Assembly (NCBI GenBank): GCA_016987375.1
Contig: PJRA01000216.1
Span: 1,055,195-1,119,194 of the forward strand
From: Brachionus koreanus
Taxonomy: Eukaryota; Rotifera; Eurotatoria; Ploima; Brachionidae
DNA: 64,000 nucleotides
Direction: 5' to 3'
The translations under genes were made by a program, and so were the position numbers. Below are positions 42,801 to 54,750 of this stretch, piece by piece. Each line of letters starts with the position of its first letter. Position 1 is the first letter of the stretch. The notes beneath the pieces were generated by a model that searched no databases, was not told the DNA's origin, and saw only the letters and a list, made by a program, of their open reading frames with translations.

Positions 42801-45800
42801 TGAGTAGCATCCAGAATTGTTAAAAACCCGGGCTAATGGAGACATGTCAGTCAAATAGTTTGATATTATTTTGCTATTTCGATTAAATTTCATTGAATTC
42901 TACAAAAAACAAGTTGAATTGATAGGCAGTTAAATAACTTGAATTTTTTTATTTTAGAAGTACCTCGAATTGCTGATGAGGATATTTAAAACGTTTGTTC
43001 TGCGTTTGAACTTGTTGATTCAAAGAAGAAAAAAGTGTATGAAAAAGACCAGGTATGAATCGTTGATACCTTAACATGCCAAAATCTTGGTTATCTCGAC
43101 ACATTTTCGAAAATTTGTCACAAGTGGTTAACCATTCATTAGCTTTGATAATCTTTAAAAAAAAATATAATGGTTTAATGAAAAATAAATTGAACAGGTT
43201 TCAAAGCTTACATTTTCAAAATTCGAATCTCTAAAGCGTATGTACATAAAATTTTCGTGTAAGGCTTGTAAAAGTCGATCGAAATCACAATTTTGACACA
43301 TGTTTAATATAGAATTAAATCTAATATTTCCGTCTGTTTTGACATTTTGATCTCTATCAATTTAAAAGCGAAAATTTAAAAAATTTTAAAAATTCAATTT
43401 TTTTAAATAATATAGATTTTTTTTTTTATTTGGAAAAACCATAAATAAAAAAAAATTTCTCACAATTTTTTTTGCTTTATTCATTCAATTTGGTTTAAAT
43501 TTATTGGGTATAAGAACCCTGTTTTTTTTTATTTTGTCTACTTATTAAATTTAGATAAAGAACTTGATTAATTTTTGTAATGTTAATTGTCTATGACTGG
43601 TCCCGGTCATTTTTGAAATGTTTTTGGTTAAAATGATCGACAGTTCCCTAGCAGTCGCTATTAAAGCGGGTAGAAGATGTGATATAGCGACATCTCTGTC
43701 AATATCACTGGATTAGTTAACTAACTAAACCCTGAGTGTTTAAGTTAGAACGTAGCATAAATAGTTGCTCCTAAACGTCTAACGAAGAGATCGGATAGAC
43801 GGGCCCAAGGGTACTAATGTAAACATTACAATTTTAAAAAAGACAATAAATTAAAAAAAGAAAAGGGATTATGATTTTAATAATTTTAGATTGAATTTTC
43901 TAAAATTCAGTTGATATTTTTTTTAGTAAATTTGAAACACCAAATTGAATTATCTTGAACGTTTAAATTTAATTGTTTAGCGCCGAAGTATTAATTATCA
44001 ATCATTTTCGGATGTTTCCCTGTTCAACTCTTAGTGTCTCCTATTACCTCCTAATATAAACACATTCTTGCGAATCCAAACGAAAACCTTGCACTACATT
44101 CCAGACCATATTTGGTTACCCCTAAAAGAACTCTATATATTTTTTTTTTATCATGTAAACATTTGATTCAGTTAAAAAAAAATATAAAAAGTAATTCACA
44201 GACATAGTACTGTAAAAAAACAATGTATTTAATTTTTTTCTATTAACTAACTAACCAAGCTAACTAAAGCATTTTGGCAAGTTGATTGTCAATAAGTCTA
44301 AATTACTGACAATTAATCGCAAAATAAAATATTCATAGAGAAAAATCAATGCATAATTGATGAAGATAGATAAAAATCAGAATCTGAAAATTAATTTAAA
44401 TATTTCAATGAATGGAAGATTTTAATTATCTAATTTTTTCATACTTTTTTTCATATTTTTTAAAAAATATTTCATTCATAATTGTGAAAATTCCTTTTTC
44501 CATGTCTTTTTGACCAATATTGAGTTCATTAATGACTTTTGTAGTAACTCGATTTGTTCGCTTGGATAAAAATTGAAGTGTATTTAAGGATGACCTGATA
44601 TCGTTATTAGTTTTATCGCATAAAGCTATCATAGCATCAATATCCGAGTCAATGTTAGTTAGAATACAAATCTTTAAAGTTTAAATTAAGTCAAAGCATA
44701 AAATTGGAAGGTTAGTTTGTATGTTTGTTACATTTTTGAGTCTTTCAGCCAACCGATGTGTAGATATAGCCTGGCATTGGAATACAATTGCAACTTGGCG
44801 AAGATTTTTCAATGAAGGTGTGTATCTTACAAAAAAAAAGATAATTTCATTTTATTATTTTATTTTTTGATCATACAGATCATTGCAGATGCAAATTATC
44901 GGTCTCAAACAATGATTAGTCTTTTTATTCTTGGTCTTGTTGTTTTCAGTCACATGATCAATCAAGATTTGAATTGAATTCTATTAAAATAATTTAAAAT
45001 CGGAATTACTTCTTAATTTTTTTTCACTTGTGGAGCTCCATCTATTTCATCAATTATCAAACAATTTGGTTTAAAAGTTGTTTCATTTACTGAGCCTCTC
45101 ATTTGAGTCACAGACTCTAAGTAAATTTTAAACATTTCAACACTTCTATCGTCACTGGCATTCATTTCAATCACATTGTATCCTGCTCTTTTTGCAATTA
45201 TTTGAGCTAATGTAGTTTTTCCCAAGCCGGGTGGTCCACTGATCAAAGCTACCTTTGTCTTCGGTCGGTTCATTTCGTCAAGTTCAAGCAATTTTTCTTC
45301 CATTTCTGATTCCAAATTTATAGGTCGTTTTCTTTTTTTGGGATTTATGTTAGTTGTTTCTTTCATTGGACCTCTGTTTTCAATTTTATTTTTGTCCAAT
45401 TCTTTACCAAAAACCGAATAGTCCCAACTCTTAATCCATGTCAATATCAATCTGTTTGTACTCTAAAAGTTATTGTATGAATTTGTTTTTTTTAAAAAAA
45501 ACAATAATTACATCTTCACTCAAAAGTTCAAAAAAGTCTTTGGGTTTAAATTTTTCGACCCATAATTCTGTTTGGGGTGAATTATTCTTCTCAATTAAAG
45601 TGTTCACATAATCTTCTTGTTTTAGGTCTTCGATTGCTTTTTTCTACAAAAATAAAATAAACGTTTTTTTTTCATTTTTTATTAAATTTTACTCTTTTGT
45701 TTGTTTCTTCGGAAGCAAGTTCCAATTTTAGTAATTTTATAGGTTTCTCTAGCATATAGGTATTTTCATCAGTAATCTGTCAGCAAAAATATATATATTT

Positions 45801-45861
45801 GTATTATGTTTCATGCATAGTTTTTTACCTGTTTCATAAAATCATAGTTTTCATCATTCAT
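39883..45861 (-). CDS. CHTF18: CHTF18/Ctf18, large subunit of the alternative replication factor C clamp loader
   Basis: Thirteen exons: 45861-45829, 45776-45693, 45643-45512, 45462-45028, 44980-44877, 44825-44732, 44671-44445, 43353-43212, 43152-42964, 42899-42616, 42562-42437, 42392-42214, 39998-39883; every phase fits; 714 residues (human 975, longer N terminus). Ctf18-RFC loads PCNA and supports sister-chromatid cohesion. AAA+ marks: Walker A GPPGLGKTT, AGYNVIEMNASDDRS, Walker B CLIIDEIDGAP, RPIICICND, then KTNNDIRSSLNTLQFL. After the AAA+ core come LTYRQEKGADGQF and, in the last exon, GVYMKYKEGFINAVRYNI, the conserved C terminus that binds Ctf8/Dcc1 in relatives. RFC1 was considered but these stretches fit only CHTF18. 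Two introns (39999-42213 and 43354-44444) are swollen by repeats; the others are about 40-80 bp. Confidence 0.94.
40766..41290 (-). mobile_element. Dead Tc1/mariner-like element, copy 2, in a CHTF18 intron
   Basis: Reverse-complement partner of copy 1. It lies in the 2.2-kb intron before the last CHTF18 exon. Frame 41070-40837 keeps LYTSQLTISHHLDLINKANR of the helix-turn-helix region; the patch equivalent to the catalytic DEK lies near 40796. Similarity to copy 1 runs on through non-coding sequence to about 41290. The sequence below 40766 down to about 40500 also looks transposase-like (FQGEIHFELVPDGQG, broken frames) and may belong to the same insertion. Confidence 0.75.
43600..44290 (+). 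repeat. Repeat-derived sequence with a LINE-like 3' tail in a CHTF18 intron
   Basis: Fills most of intron 43354-44444. Its end (44187-44280) shares AGTAATTCACAGAC, then AGTA-TGTAAA, with 62841-62874, and both copies finish in CTAA-type short repeats (here TAACTAACTAACC). The upstream part, 43600-43815, is clearly richer in G+C than its surroundings (for example GATCGGATAGACGGGCCCAA at 43790-43809) and is probably part of the same or another element. No reverse transcriptase could be read. Confidence 0.6.
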
Positions 45862-48194
45862 TCTCAAAAAGTTAGTTTAGAAGATATTAAAATTAAAATA
45901 TATTAAAATTAATTATATTTTAAATGGCTATTTGAAACAAATGAATTATTCTGAATTGAATATTTCAAATTAAAATTACTTTTTGTTCAAAGAATAAAAT
46001 CTAAGAAAAAATAAAATTTAAATATTTTTTTGGTAACAAGATGAATGCAAACTTAAAAGCTTGATAACTGAACGATCATTTGCCATTCATATTAATTTAA
46101 TCATTTTTGAGTTATAAAAGGTATCGGGCATCATCAGAGGCAACCACATGATTATCAAAAGGATTTGGTCACACTTAGATGACCATCATTTGTGGGTCTA
46201 CAAAGAATTAAGAGTACATAGAGCCAAACACCATAGACACAATTCAAAGCTTATTAGCAAAAAAGGTCTTTCAAAAAATGAAACCAATGTGTTGGTTTTT
46301 ATTATTTATTATTTTATTATCAGTAACAAGCTAAAACTTCTTGAGGAAAAATAATAAAATCTTAAATAAAAATTTAAAGTTTCCTTAATGTATAATAATT
46401 CAAAGCACATTACTTTTGAAAAAATATTAATTAAATTTTTTCTTGAATTAATAATTTATTAATCATTGTAGGTATTTATTTTTTTAATCTGTATCAAGTG
46501 AATGCTCTTTCAGATTAAAAAAAAATGTATATATATATATAGATTTTATAATTTATATTTTTTTTTATTCATCATTTTTTTTCTTTTCTGTAATTTAAAT
46601 AAGCTTCTCATTATTAAACCCCAAAATTTTTTTGTTAAAAAATCTATTTAACTAGAAACTAAAAAAATCAATTAATTTAATCGATTCAATTTTTCCATTA
46701 AAAATGAAAATTTATTTTAAATTGCTCAGCTTTTTTGACACTTTATATCATTAAATCTTAAATAAACTTAAACTATCAAAAATCTCACGCTGAATTTTCG
46801 AGTTAAGTGAGAGATCTGTTAGGACAGGACTAAATCAATATCAAACTTTCCATTTATAACAGCATTTCATAAAGGCTAAAGCAATTTTTAAATTTTTTTT
46901 TAATAATTAAAGACTAGTAAACATGGCTGATTATTGATAAAAATTTCAAATTTATTAATGAAGAAAATTTAAATATTTTTCTGAAAATTAATTTAACTAT
47001 ACTTTTAGAATTAAAAACAAAATGAATGATTCATTTTTAAATTTTATTATAAAATTTCATTTTAATCAAAAAATACTTAAGTTACAATTTTTGAAAAAGG
47101 GATCTAAAAAACCCTCGAGTTTTCGAGAAATAGACAATGAACTTGTTTATTAAAAACGAACGCTAAGAGAAACATAAATAAATTATTTTTCGCTAATAAT
47201 TAATCGATTTTCTTAAATTTTAAAATAGTATTAAATTCTTTCAAATACTTGGTTCTTTTAATATCTTTATTTATGGTTCTCTTAGGTTTTTTTTATATAG
47301 TATTATATTCTTTATTAACTTGGTTCTTTTTCTATCTATATTTATGCTTCTCTTAGGTTCTTTTTAAAACATGTTAAATTCTTTCAAATACTTGGTCCTT
47401 TTTTATCTATACTAACTGAAGAACTAACAAAATAAAAAAAAAAAAACTAAAAAGAACCTGAAATAATTAAAAGAACCAAAAATTTTTTATTTAAGAGAAC
47501 TTTTTTTTTGTTTTTTTTCTCATTGTCAATGCATGGAGTTTTCTAGTGTTAACTACATGTCATTAAAAATTATTTTTTTAATTGCTTAAAATACCCTTTT
47601 CGATAAGTTTCTTTGAAGTTATGGCAGTACATTTTGAGCCATTTGACATATTAATTTTTTTTCATCTATAAGATATATGAGAAAAAAATTAAAAATGTCA
47701 AATTGACACCGATCCTTTGAGTGTTGAGAAAGCCTGAATTTTCAGATTTTTGATATTGTTGGATTCACCACTTCAAATTTTAAGGAAGCTTTAGTAAAAT
47801 TCAAAATTTCGTTTTTTTTATTGCCTCATATCCTATGACTATTATCAAAAACTGATAAAAATAAGTTTAATCAAATTCTAAATCACATCTGAAAACAAAA
47901 ATTGAAGCTTTTTATTTTTTTTTCTACGATATTATCTGTCAAATGAGTTATGTTGCGGTAAACTAGATGTTTCTTTGGTACAAAGATAACAAAATTTTTT
48001 TACTATTTGATTCAATATTTCTTTTCTACAAATAAAAATTAAAATTGCTTCTACAATAATTAAGGATAAATACTTAATTATACCTAAGATTAAAAAAAAT
48101 AATTTTTTATTAGTTTTGTATTTATTTATTTGGACGAAAGTCAAAAAAATTTAAAATAAAAAATTAAACTAAAACAATTTGAAATTTTAAAATT
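45862..48194. other. Intergenic region between CHTF18 and the SLC7A paralogue B
   Basis: Contains the 72-bp tandem repeat and one doubtful plus-strand frame, 46148-46354 (68 codons, MIIKRIWSHLDDHHLW...), preceded by TATAAAAG about 30 bp upstream. That frame has no recognisable relative and no splice partners. The remainder is AT-rich. Confidence 0.45.
47227..47412. repeat. Tandem repeat, period 72 bp, about 2.6 copies
   Basis: Units start at 47227, 47299 and 47371, an exact 72-bp spacing. Each has (A)GTATTAAATTCTTT, ACTTGGTTCTTTT, ATCT-TATTTATG and TCTCTTAGGTTCTTTTT with scattered differences; the third is cut short. Just downstream (about 47448-47500) AAAGAACC and TAAGAGAAC occur, the complement of the unit's core, so a partial inverted copy is likely. 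Confidence 0.8.
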
Positions 48195-50069
48195 TTATTC
48201 AGATGAATCATCGAAAACAGAATAGGTTAACTTTTGGACAAAAACCGTAAATATGTCTATTTAAAAAAAAATTATTCAAGAAATTTTAATTATTTTTTTA
48301 ACGTTTACCTATTTTACGTTGAATTGATTTTGGTTTTTCGATGACCACGAAAAAAAAGTAGACTGGAATACCAAGAGCTATTAGGCCAATACATTTAATT
48401 GAATCCCCAATTGAAATCCATATCGTCATAACAATAGTAAACAAACACATCAACAAAAATGTGATCGGAAAGAAAAGGTTAACTCGAATTGGACGAAAAA
48501 CTTTAGGTTGAGTTTTTCTTAACCAAAGTAATCCACCAACGGTGCTTCCGATGAAAATATATTCTGATAGCATTGAAATTTTGACCAAAAATTCAATATC
48601 ATCAAATATTAAAAATATCAAACTCGACAAGGCCTTTTTAAAAAAATAAAAAAAAATTGAGTTGTTTATTTAAATTTTTTACCATGAATAAAATTGAGGT
48701 GATGGGTGTCAAAAATTTAATGTTAATAAATGCTAAAAAAACAGGCATGTGATTGTTGCGTGCCTAGAAAAAAAAATAAAAAATAAATTTTTTATTTAAA
48801 AAAAAATTTACTGCTCCAAAAATTGTTCTTGAAGCGGAAAACAAAGCTCCATTGATGTAGCCTAAAGTGGACAAGCAAACAAAAATTGAGATAATCCAAG
48901 ATAATTTTGGAAAAATTTTTTCAACAAAAGTCTTAAAAACCAAAGTTAAAAATGTTTTGATTCTTTTTTTTAATAAAAAAAAGCTAACATAAGCTACAGC
49001 AGCTGATCTAATCATTTCGAATGGACTCAAAAGTGTAAAATAAGCTATATTTGCAAAAACATAGATCAAAATGACTCCACCGAGGCCCAAAAAAATAGAC
49101 ATTGGCAAAACTCTTAGACAAACATTTTAGAAAAATTAATATTGATAATATTCATTGATCTTACCTGTTAGGATCTTTTATTTCCTCGACCACATAATTT
49201 AAAAAGCTCCAACCGGAATAGCTATACAAACCATTATAAAACGCAAGAGCAAGCTGACCTGGGTTAGTAACTGAATTTTCGAAAGGTGAAGAAAAGTTTT
49301 CAACTTGTCCTTTAAGAAAAATATCATAAATATAAATTTTTAATTTATCAATCTATTTACCAATCGATAGACAATAAGCTCCAATTAAAATGATCATAAA
49401 AAGTCCCAATATTTTGCCAATGTTAAAAATATTTTGAATCAAATTAGTCAAACGAACACTAACACAATTAACCAAAGTAATAATAACTTAATTTTTTGGA
49501 AAAACTAAAATTTAAATAACAAATAAGAAAATTTTTTAATTACGCATGGCTAAAGCCGCGAGTGCGATGCGTGCTGATGTAGGTGGACTGCAATTAGTGT
49601 ATATTGGCTGAAGAGCATAGTCCGAGAAAGTCAAAGCAGTTAATGCAAAAGTAGCTGGAAGAACGATGATAATAAAAGTCCATATAAATAAGAAGCCGGG
49701 CAATTTGCCAAAAGCGACCATTAAATATTCGTATTCACCTCCTGCTTTGGGAATCATGCAACCAAGCTCTTTTTTTTAAAAAAAAAAATCCAAATCTTTT
49801 AAAGATCGTTTTATGTGCAAACCTGTGTACGAAATAGCTCCAAACATGGAAAAAAGACCACATGCTATCCACATGATAAGTGTTAGACCTATTGAACCGC
49901 TATGTTCAAGCACAATCTAAGAATTTAACAGTTTAGCACAAATTAAAAGTTTATTTTTTAAATTGCATACTTTCGGTGTAATGAAAATTCCAGTTCCAAT
50001 AACAATACCTACAAGTATTGATATACAATTGAAAAGTTTAAGGTTTTTTTCCAGTTTTATTTCTCCCAT
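48195..50069 (-). CDS. SLC7A-family amino-acid transporter light chain, paralogue B
   Basis: Ten exons: 50069-49971, 49916-49823, 49768-49544, 49486-49361, 49309-49165, 49112-48989, 48931-48812, 48763-48683, 48633-48309, 48256-48195, all in phase, 466 residues. APC-superfamily fold, about 12 membrane segments. Marks: GTGIFITPK in TM1, [66 protein letters not shown]. The cysteine in QPIYTNC, which in this family forms a disulphide with the heavy chain (4F2hc or rBAT), is kept, so it likely works as a heterodimer. It is most like LAT/y+LAT types; substrate unassigned. It lies downstream of BUB1 on the same strand, and its exon layout differs from paralogue A. Confidence 0.92.
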
Positions 50070-50601
50070 TCGTAATGACCAAATCGTTTTAAAAATAAAC
50101 TAACTTGTTTGAGATCAAATTTATACTAAATTTTAACTATCTAGATTTTTTTCTTTTACTTCTATTTTATTTATTGAAATGAAATTTTTAGGGTCAGTCT
50201 TTTTTTTTTATAAATCACAATAAAAATATTGAATTATGTCTAGTTTGCATGCTATTTGGATAATATAAGTCTCATTTTTAAAGATTTTGATCAAAAATTT
50301 TGAAAAAATTAAAATCGTTTAGACTTCATGCAAAAATTTAGCTATGGTTTTTTTTTTCTTTTTTTAAATTAGATTAGCAAGTCGAGCGCGTGAAAAAGAT
50401 TTGATCCTATCAAAATTAGTATTTTAATCGACTGCTGATATGACTAATTTTAAGTTTAAAATTTTATTTTCACATCAAAAAGTAAAAAAAAAATTGATTC
50501 TTATCTAGAATTTATTCTAAAAAAAATTATAATAATCGAGTAAAATTTTAATATAAAAAAAAAATTCAAAATTTTTACATTCAATTATTTATAAAATAAA
50601 A

Positions 50602-53600
50602 TTATTTTTTTTTCTGAAAATGTTCTTTTAATGCAACCAAATACTGCTTAGATTTTCCGAATGATTGAGTTAGTTCAGACAGGAAAAGCTTCTTAAAGTT
50701 CTCGATAAAGTTCGAATCTATGTCCGGAAATTCATTGCAAGATGGAACATTTAAATAGGTATCAAACAGCTTTTCAAATAGCTTATCATAACCTCTTGGA
50801 AATGAACCGACAAATCTATTTCTATCTTTTTCCTTATAAGTCTTCATATATTTCTTAAATATAACACAATGAATTGAACATAAAATTCCATAAAAATCGA
50901 CTTGATAACTCCAAGGCTTTTTCTCCTTCATTTCAGGTATTAGAAGTGACTTATTGTCTACTTTTGCTTCAAATTCAGTATTCATGCCTAGCAAACTTAA
51001 GTCTATACTTCGATTAAAATCAATTAATACCAAGCATTTGGTCCTAGTCGGATCAAAATAGGTTACCGAGTCCGGAAGACTGTTAACTATTAAATTATCA
51101 GGCTTTATGTCTGCATGTATAATATTAGCTTTGTGTAAATACTGAATTATGTAGAGCATTTCGAGTGTCAAATAAAGCACGAACCAGTATGGAAATGATG
51201 GATAGCTTGCATCATTAACTACATGAAAATTAGTTAGATCAAGAAGAGAACCAATTGAATAATAATTCATTGCTGAAAAGCATCCATTTTGATACTTTAT
51301 AAATTGATCCATACGAATAAATGATTCCATGACATTCACTTTCATTTCGTTTTCGTCAAGCATTTTTTTTAGTCTTTCATGCAAATTCTCTGTTATATAA
51401 AACTCCCAAGATGTGGCCTGTTTGTCTACTTTAAGAGCCATCTTTTTTTTTGTATCTTTTCTTTCAATTAGATATATTTTGGCAAATGAGCCTTTACCAA
51501 TTTCTTTAATTATTTTGTAATCAATGTTATCTTTTAACGAAATGAATATTTTTTCTCTTATAGTTGGCGCAGTTGATTTAAGACTGGCAAAATTTGGATT
51601 TTTTTTTAGCATTTCAATGGGACCGTTATCTAAAAGTTTATTTTTTACATCAATATTAAAAGGTTCTTTGATTGCCGTCATCAAGGTTTCATTCAAATTT
51701 TGTACTGTTGTCGATTCATTGCTTAACATTGACAAACTATGCTCTGTGTTGGTCATGAGTAAATTGGATTTTGTGCTAATTGTGTTGCTTTCATTTTCAA
51801 TTAGAGTTTTTTCTTTTTCTGCAATGGGCTCTTCTTTTTCATTAGTTTCATCTTCATCAATCATTCGGTCAATCATAACCTTAGACACATTCAAACTAGT
51901 ACTATTGAACATGCTTTGATTGTAAAAAAGCTTATAATAGTCATCATTAAAAGTTTTTTGCAGACTTTGTTGAGTCAATGCTTCAGAGTGATTATTAGCA
52001 AAGGTTTCATGGTTTTCTTCCATTTCAGTTTGTGAAAAAAGTGGTGCAGTCAAATTTGGCAACGTCAAATTAGGTATAGTTAAATTTTGAGTAGAATTGA
52101 ATTTAAAATTTGACTCGATTTTTTGCTTTTTAGTACTATTTTCAGCTTCAAGATAGCTCATATCCCTAAAATCCCATTGTATGCCAGTATTATTTATTTT
52201 TTGTGAACCTAATGAACTAACATTATTGACAACCATATCAAATTTAACTTGTTTCTGAGTTTTTTGTATTGTATCTGACCATTTTGTTTGTGTTTCCAAA
52301 TCTTGAACAATAATTTTTGACATGCTTTTCTCCTTTTCTGAAATATCCAAATGGGCTGTTAGTAATTTTTCTTTTTCCTCATCGGAACGCTTTTCTTCTT
52401 CTAGCTTTTGAATCTCTTTGTCAAAAGTAGTGTCTATAATAGTTTCAAGCATTTGTTGATCATCAAATTGATTTAGTCTTTTTAGTAAAGGCTTAATGCT
52501 TCGAGTGCTAGCTGCTGGTGGCTCAAAATCCACAAACTTGGTAATACTTGTAGTTGGTTCATTTACTGTTGAATTAAATGAGCTGTTAATTGATTTGGGC
52601 TCAAAATCTGCAATAACTCCAAGTGGTTTTCGATCTTGTTTATCCATTTTTTCATCATAAACAAACATGCTTCCATCTTGATTATTTATTTTTGGAATTT
52701 GCTCATGTTTAGCATTCTCATCATTCAATAACGGAATCGATTGATCTTTTTTGGTGGTGTTTTCTATTTGGTGAGTATCGGACAAAATTGTTGGATCTTT
52801 GTAAATCGAAATACTCGGTAAAGTATTAGTATCAGCATCAGTTTTTTCAAAAACAGTATTATCTGTTTGATTGAACATTTTTTCAGCCATCATTCTAGCT
52901 TCGGTAGTTCTTGCCGTAATTGTCTTTTAAAATAAATTTTTTGATTTATTTTTAATTTTTAGATTATTTTAACTACTTTATTAGTCGCAGTAGGCTCAGC
53001 AAATGTAGTCATCATTGAATTTCTTACATTTGCCAAAGTAATTTCTGTTTCACAGTTTGTTACTGAAAAGTTAGAGGGAGCCTGAAGACTCATTTGAGAC
53101 TGTGGCATAATTGATTTTGTTTTATTAAAGTCTTGATCATTATCATCATCATCATCATCATCGCTTAATACCATATCATCGCTTTCATTGTTGAAATTAG
53201 TTACATTAGTAAAATTGGTGTTATTAAATGCAGTAGTGTTGTAAGTTGATTGTCGGCTACCAGTCTTATTCATGGTAAAGTTATGAGTTTTATTTGGATT
53301 GGATGGTTGATGAATCATTGATGTATTGGTACCTATCTCGGACAAGCTTTTAATTTTCTCAAGCTCATTCAATCTTAAAAAATAAAGATTATTTTAAAAA
53401 TTCAGCTTATTCATATTTAACTAAGACCTTTTTTCTAGTTCCTCAATTCTTTTTTTATATTTTTGTTCTTCATTTTGTTTTACTTCAAAAAGAGCTCTAT
53501 ATTTTCTAGCTCGAATTTCCTCAAATTGAAATTCTTCATCACTATTGGGATTTGGTTTCAACATTAAGTAAGAGAAAGCAAACTTAACTTGAATAATTTT

Positions 53601-54219
53601 TTCCTCTTGGTTAATTTCACTATTTTGAACATTTTCTTCACAAACTCTAGTTCTTAAAATTTCCAAATATTCTCTGACTAATTTTAATTGTTCATTGTCC
53701 ATTAAGCTTCCCTTCAAAGCATTTCTCAGCAAAGTAAATGCTTTTGATCGATCTATTCCTTCAAGAATTTTGGCATATTCAATATAAAATTGTCCAAGTT
53801 TAACACAGTATTTGTGCTTGTTCATCCAAGAAAGCCAATCTAGCTTTCGTGCTTCATGCTTGTTTATCTATTAAATTTTTTTAAGAAAGATTTTTCTAGA
53901 TTTTTTAAAATAATCCTACGTAGTCAATGAAGATTTTTAATAGTCTTTGATCGTTTTGATAATTTTTATTTTTTTTACAATTGGTTAAAGCTTTGTTGTA
54001 CAATTCAATTATTTCTTTCTTACTTATTTGTCTATCAGTATAAAGTTGATCAGACCATTCAATATATTTAAGCCAAACGTCAATGTTATCATCTTGACGT
54101 CTTTGAATTTCTTTTTCATAATGACTTCGTATCTTATTCAAGTATGAGTGGTCCTCTAGTTCGCTTTTGGCATCCGACTGACTTGTCGGATTGATGTTCT
54201 CTTGATTTTTTATGTTCAT
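50602..54219 (-). CDS. BUB1: BUB1-type spindle checkpoint kinase
   Basis: Four exons: 54219-53920, 53867-53428, 53373-52977, 52923-50602; 1152 residues (human BUB1 1085). Domains in order: N-terminal TPR block of the Bub1/Mad3 family (WLKYIEWSDQLY, LGQFYIEYAKILEG); a GLEBS-like Bub3-binding motif FQFEEIRARKY (human FSFEELRAQKY); an acidic D-run; a CD1-like segment ITARTTEARMMAEKMF at the start of exon 4, where Bub1 recruits Mad1; long Ser/Thr/Asn-rich linker; C-terminal kinase. Kinase marks: GKGSFAKIY, ALKVDK, SWEFYI (BUB1-specific), HADIKPDN, KPWSYQVDFYG (BUB1-specific). The metal-binding motif reads DFN, where human BUB1 has DLG. No KEN box was seen; position 5-9 reads NQENI. It lies between two SLC7A paralogues on the same strand. 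Confidence 0.93.
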
Positions 54220-54750
54220 TTTTTTATTTAATATTCAAAAAAAAAAATTTTATTTAAACTTAAAAACAATTTTAAAAGACAATTCTAAATTAAATTTTGA
54301 CATCCTTCAACTTAAAATAGTAATTTTCAATTCATTGAAACAATAAATATTATCATATATTAGATCTGATGTGAAAATTTCAAAATAAACTTTGCATTGA
54401 AACAGAACTTGAAAAATTCTGACCAGAAAAAAAATAGTGTTAGACTTCAATCAATTAATGTTAAAAAGAATCGAAAATTAAAGCATGAAATTTTCCATAG
54501 ATATTGAATACTAAAAAAAACTTTTTCTTTTTTATTTATTTTTTATTTTCTCTAAGTTATACTCTTTTGCCTATGAGGCTTGAATTAATAATAATAATAA
54601 GAAATTTAAAAAAAAATTTATAGCCACATTTTATTTAATGGATTATTTTTCAAAACAGCAATCACAAAATTTCTAATCAAACAAAAAATTAACATTCTTC
54701 AGATCATTTAAAATTTTTCAAATTATTTGATAACGAAATCAGCACATGTT

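Noticed and set aside
45013..45450. AAA+ exon first read as RFC1
   Set aside because: The order LWVEKFKPKDFF, STNRLILTWIKSWD, LTYRQEKGADGQF and the C-terminal KEGFINAVR motif are CHTF18 features; RFC1's BRCT domain and C terminus are absent.
47932..48144. Hydrophobic 70-codon minus-strand frame after SLC7A paralogue B
   Set aside because: No ATG (opens at TTG), no splice partner needed by the transporter, AT-driven composition; the transporter already ends in phase at 48195.
53428..54219. TPR block considered as TTK/Mps1
   Set aside because: The GLEBS-like motif and the WEFYI / KPWSYQVDFYG kinase features are BUB1-specific and lie in the same joined gene.
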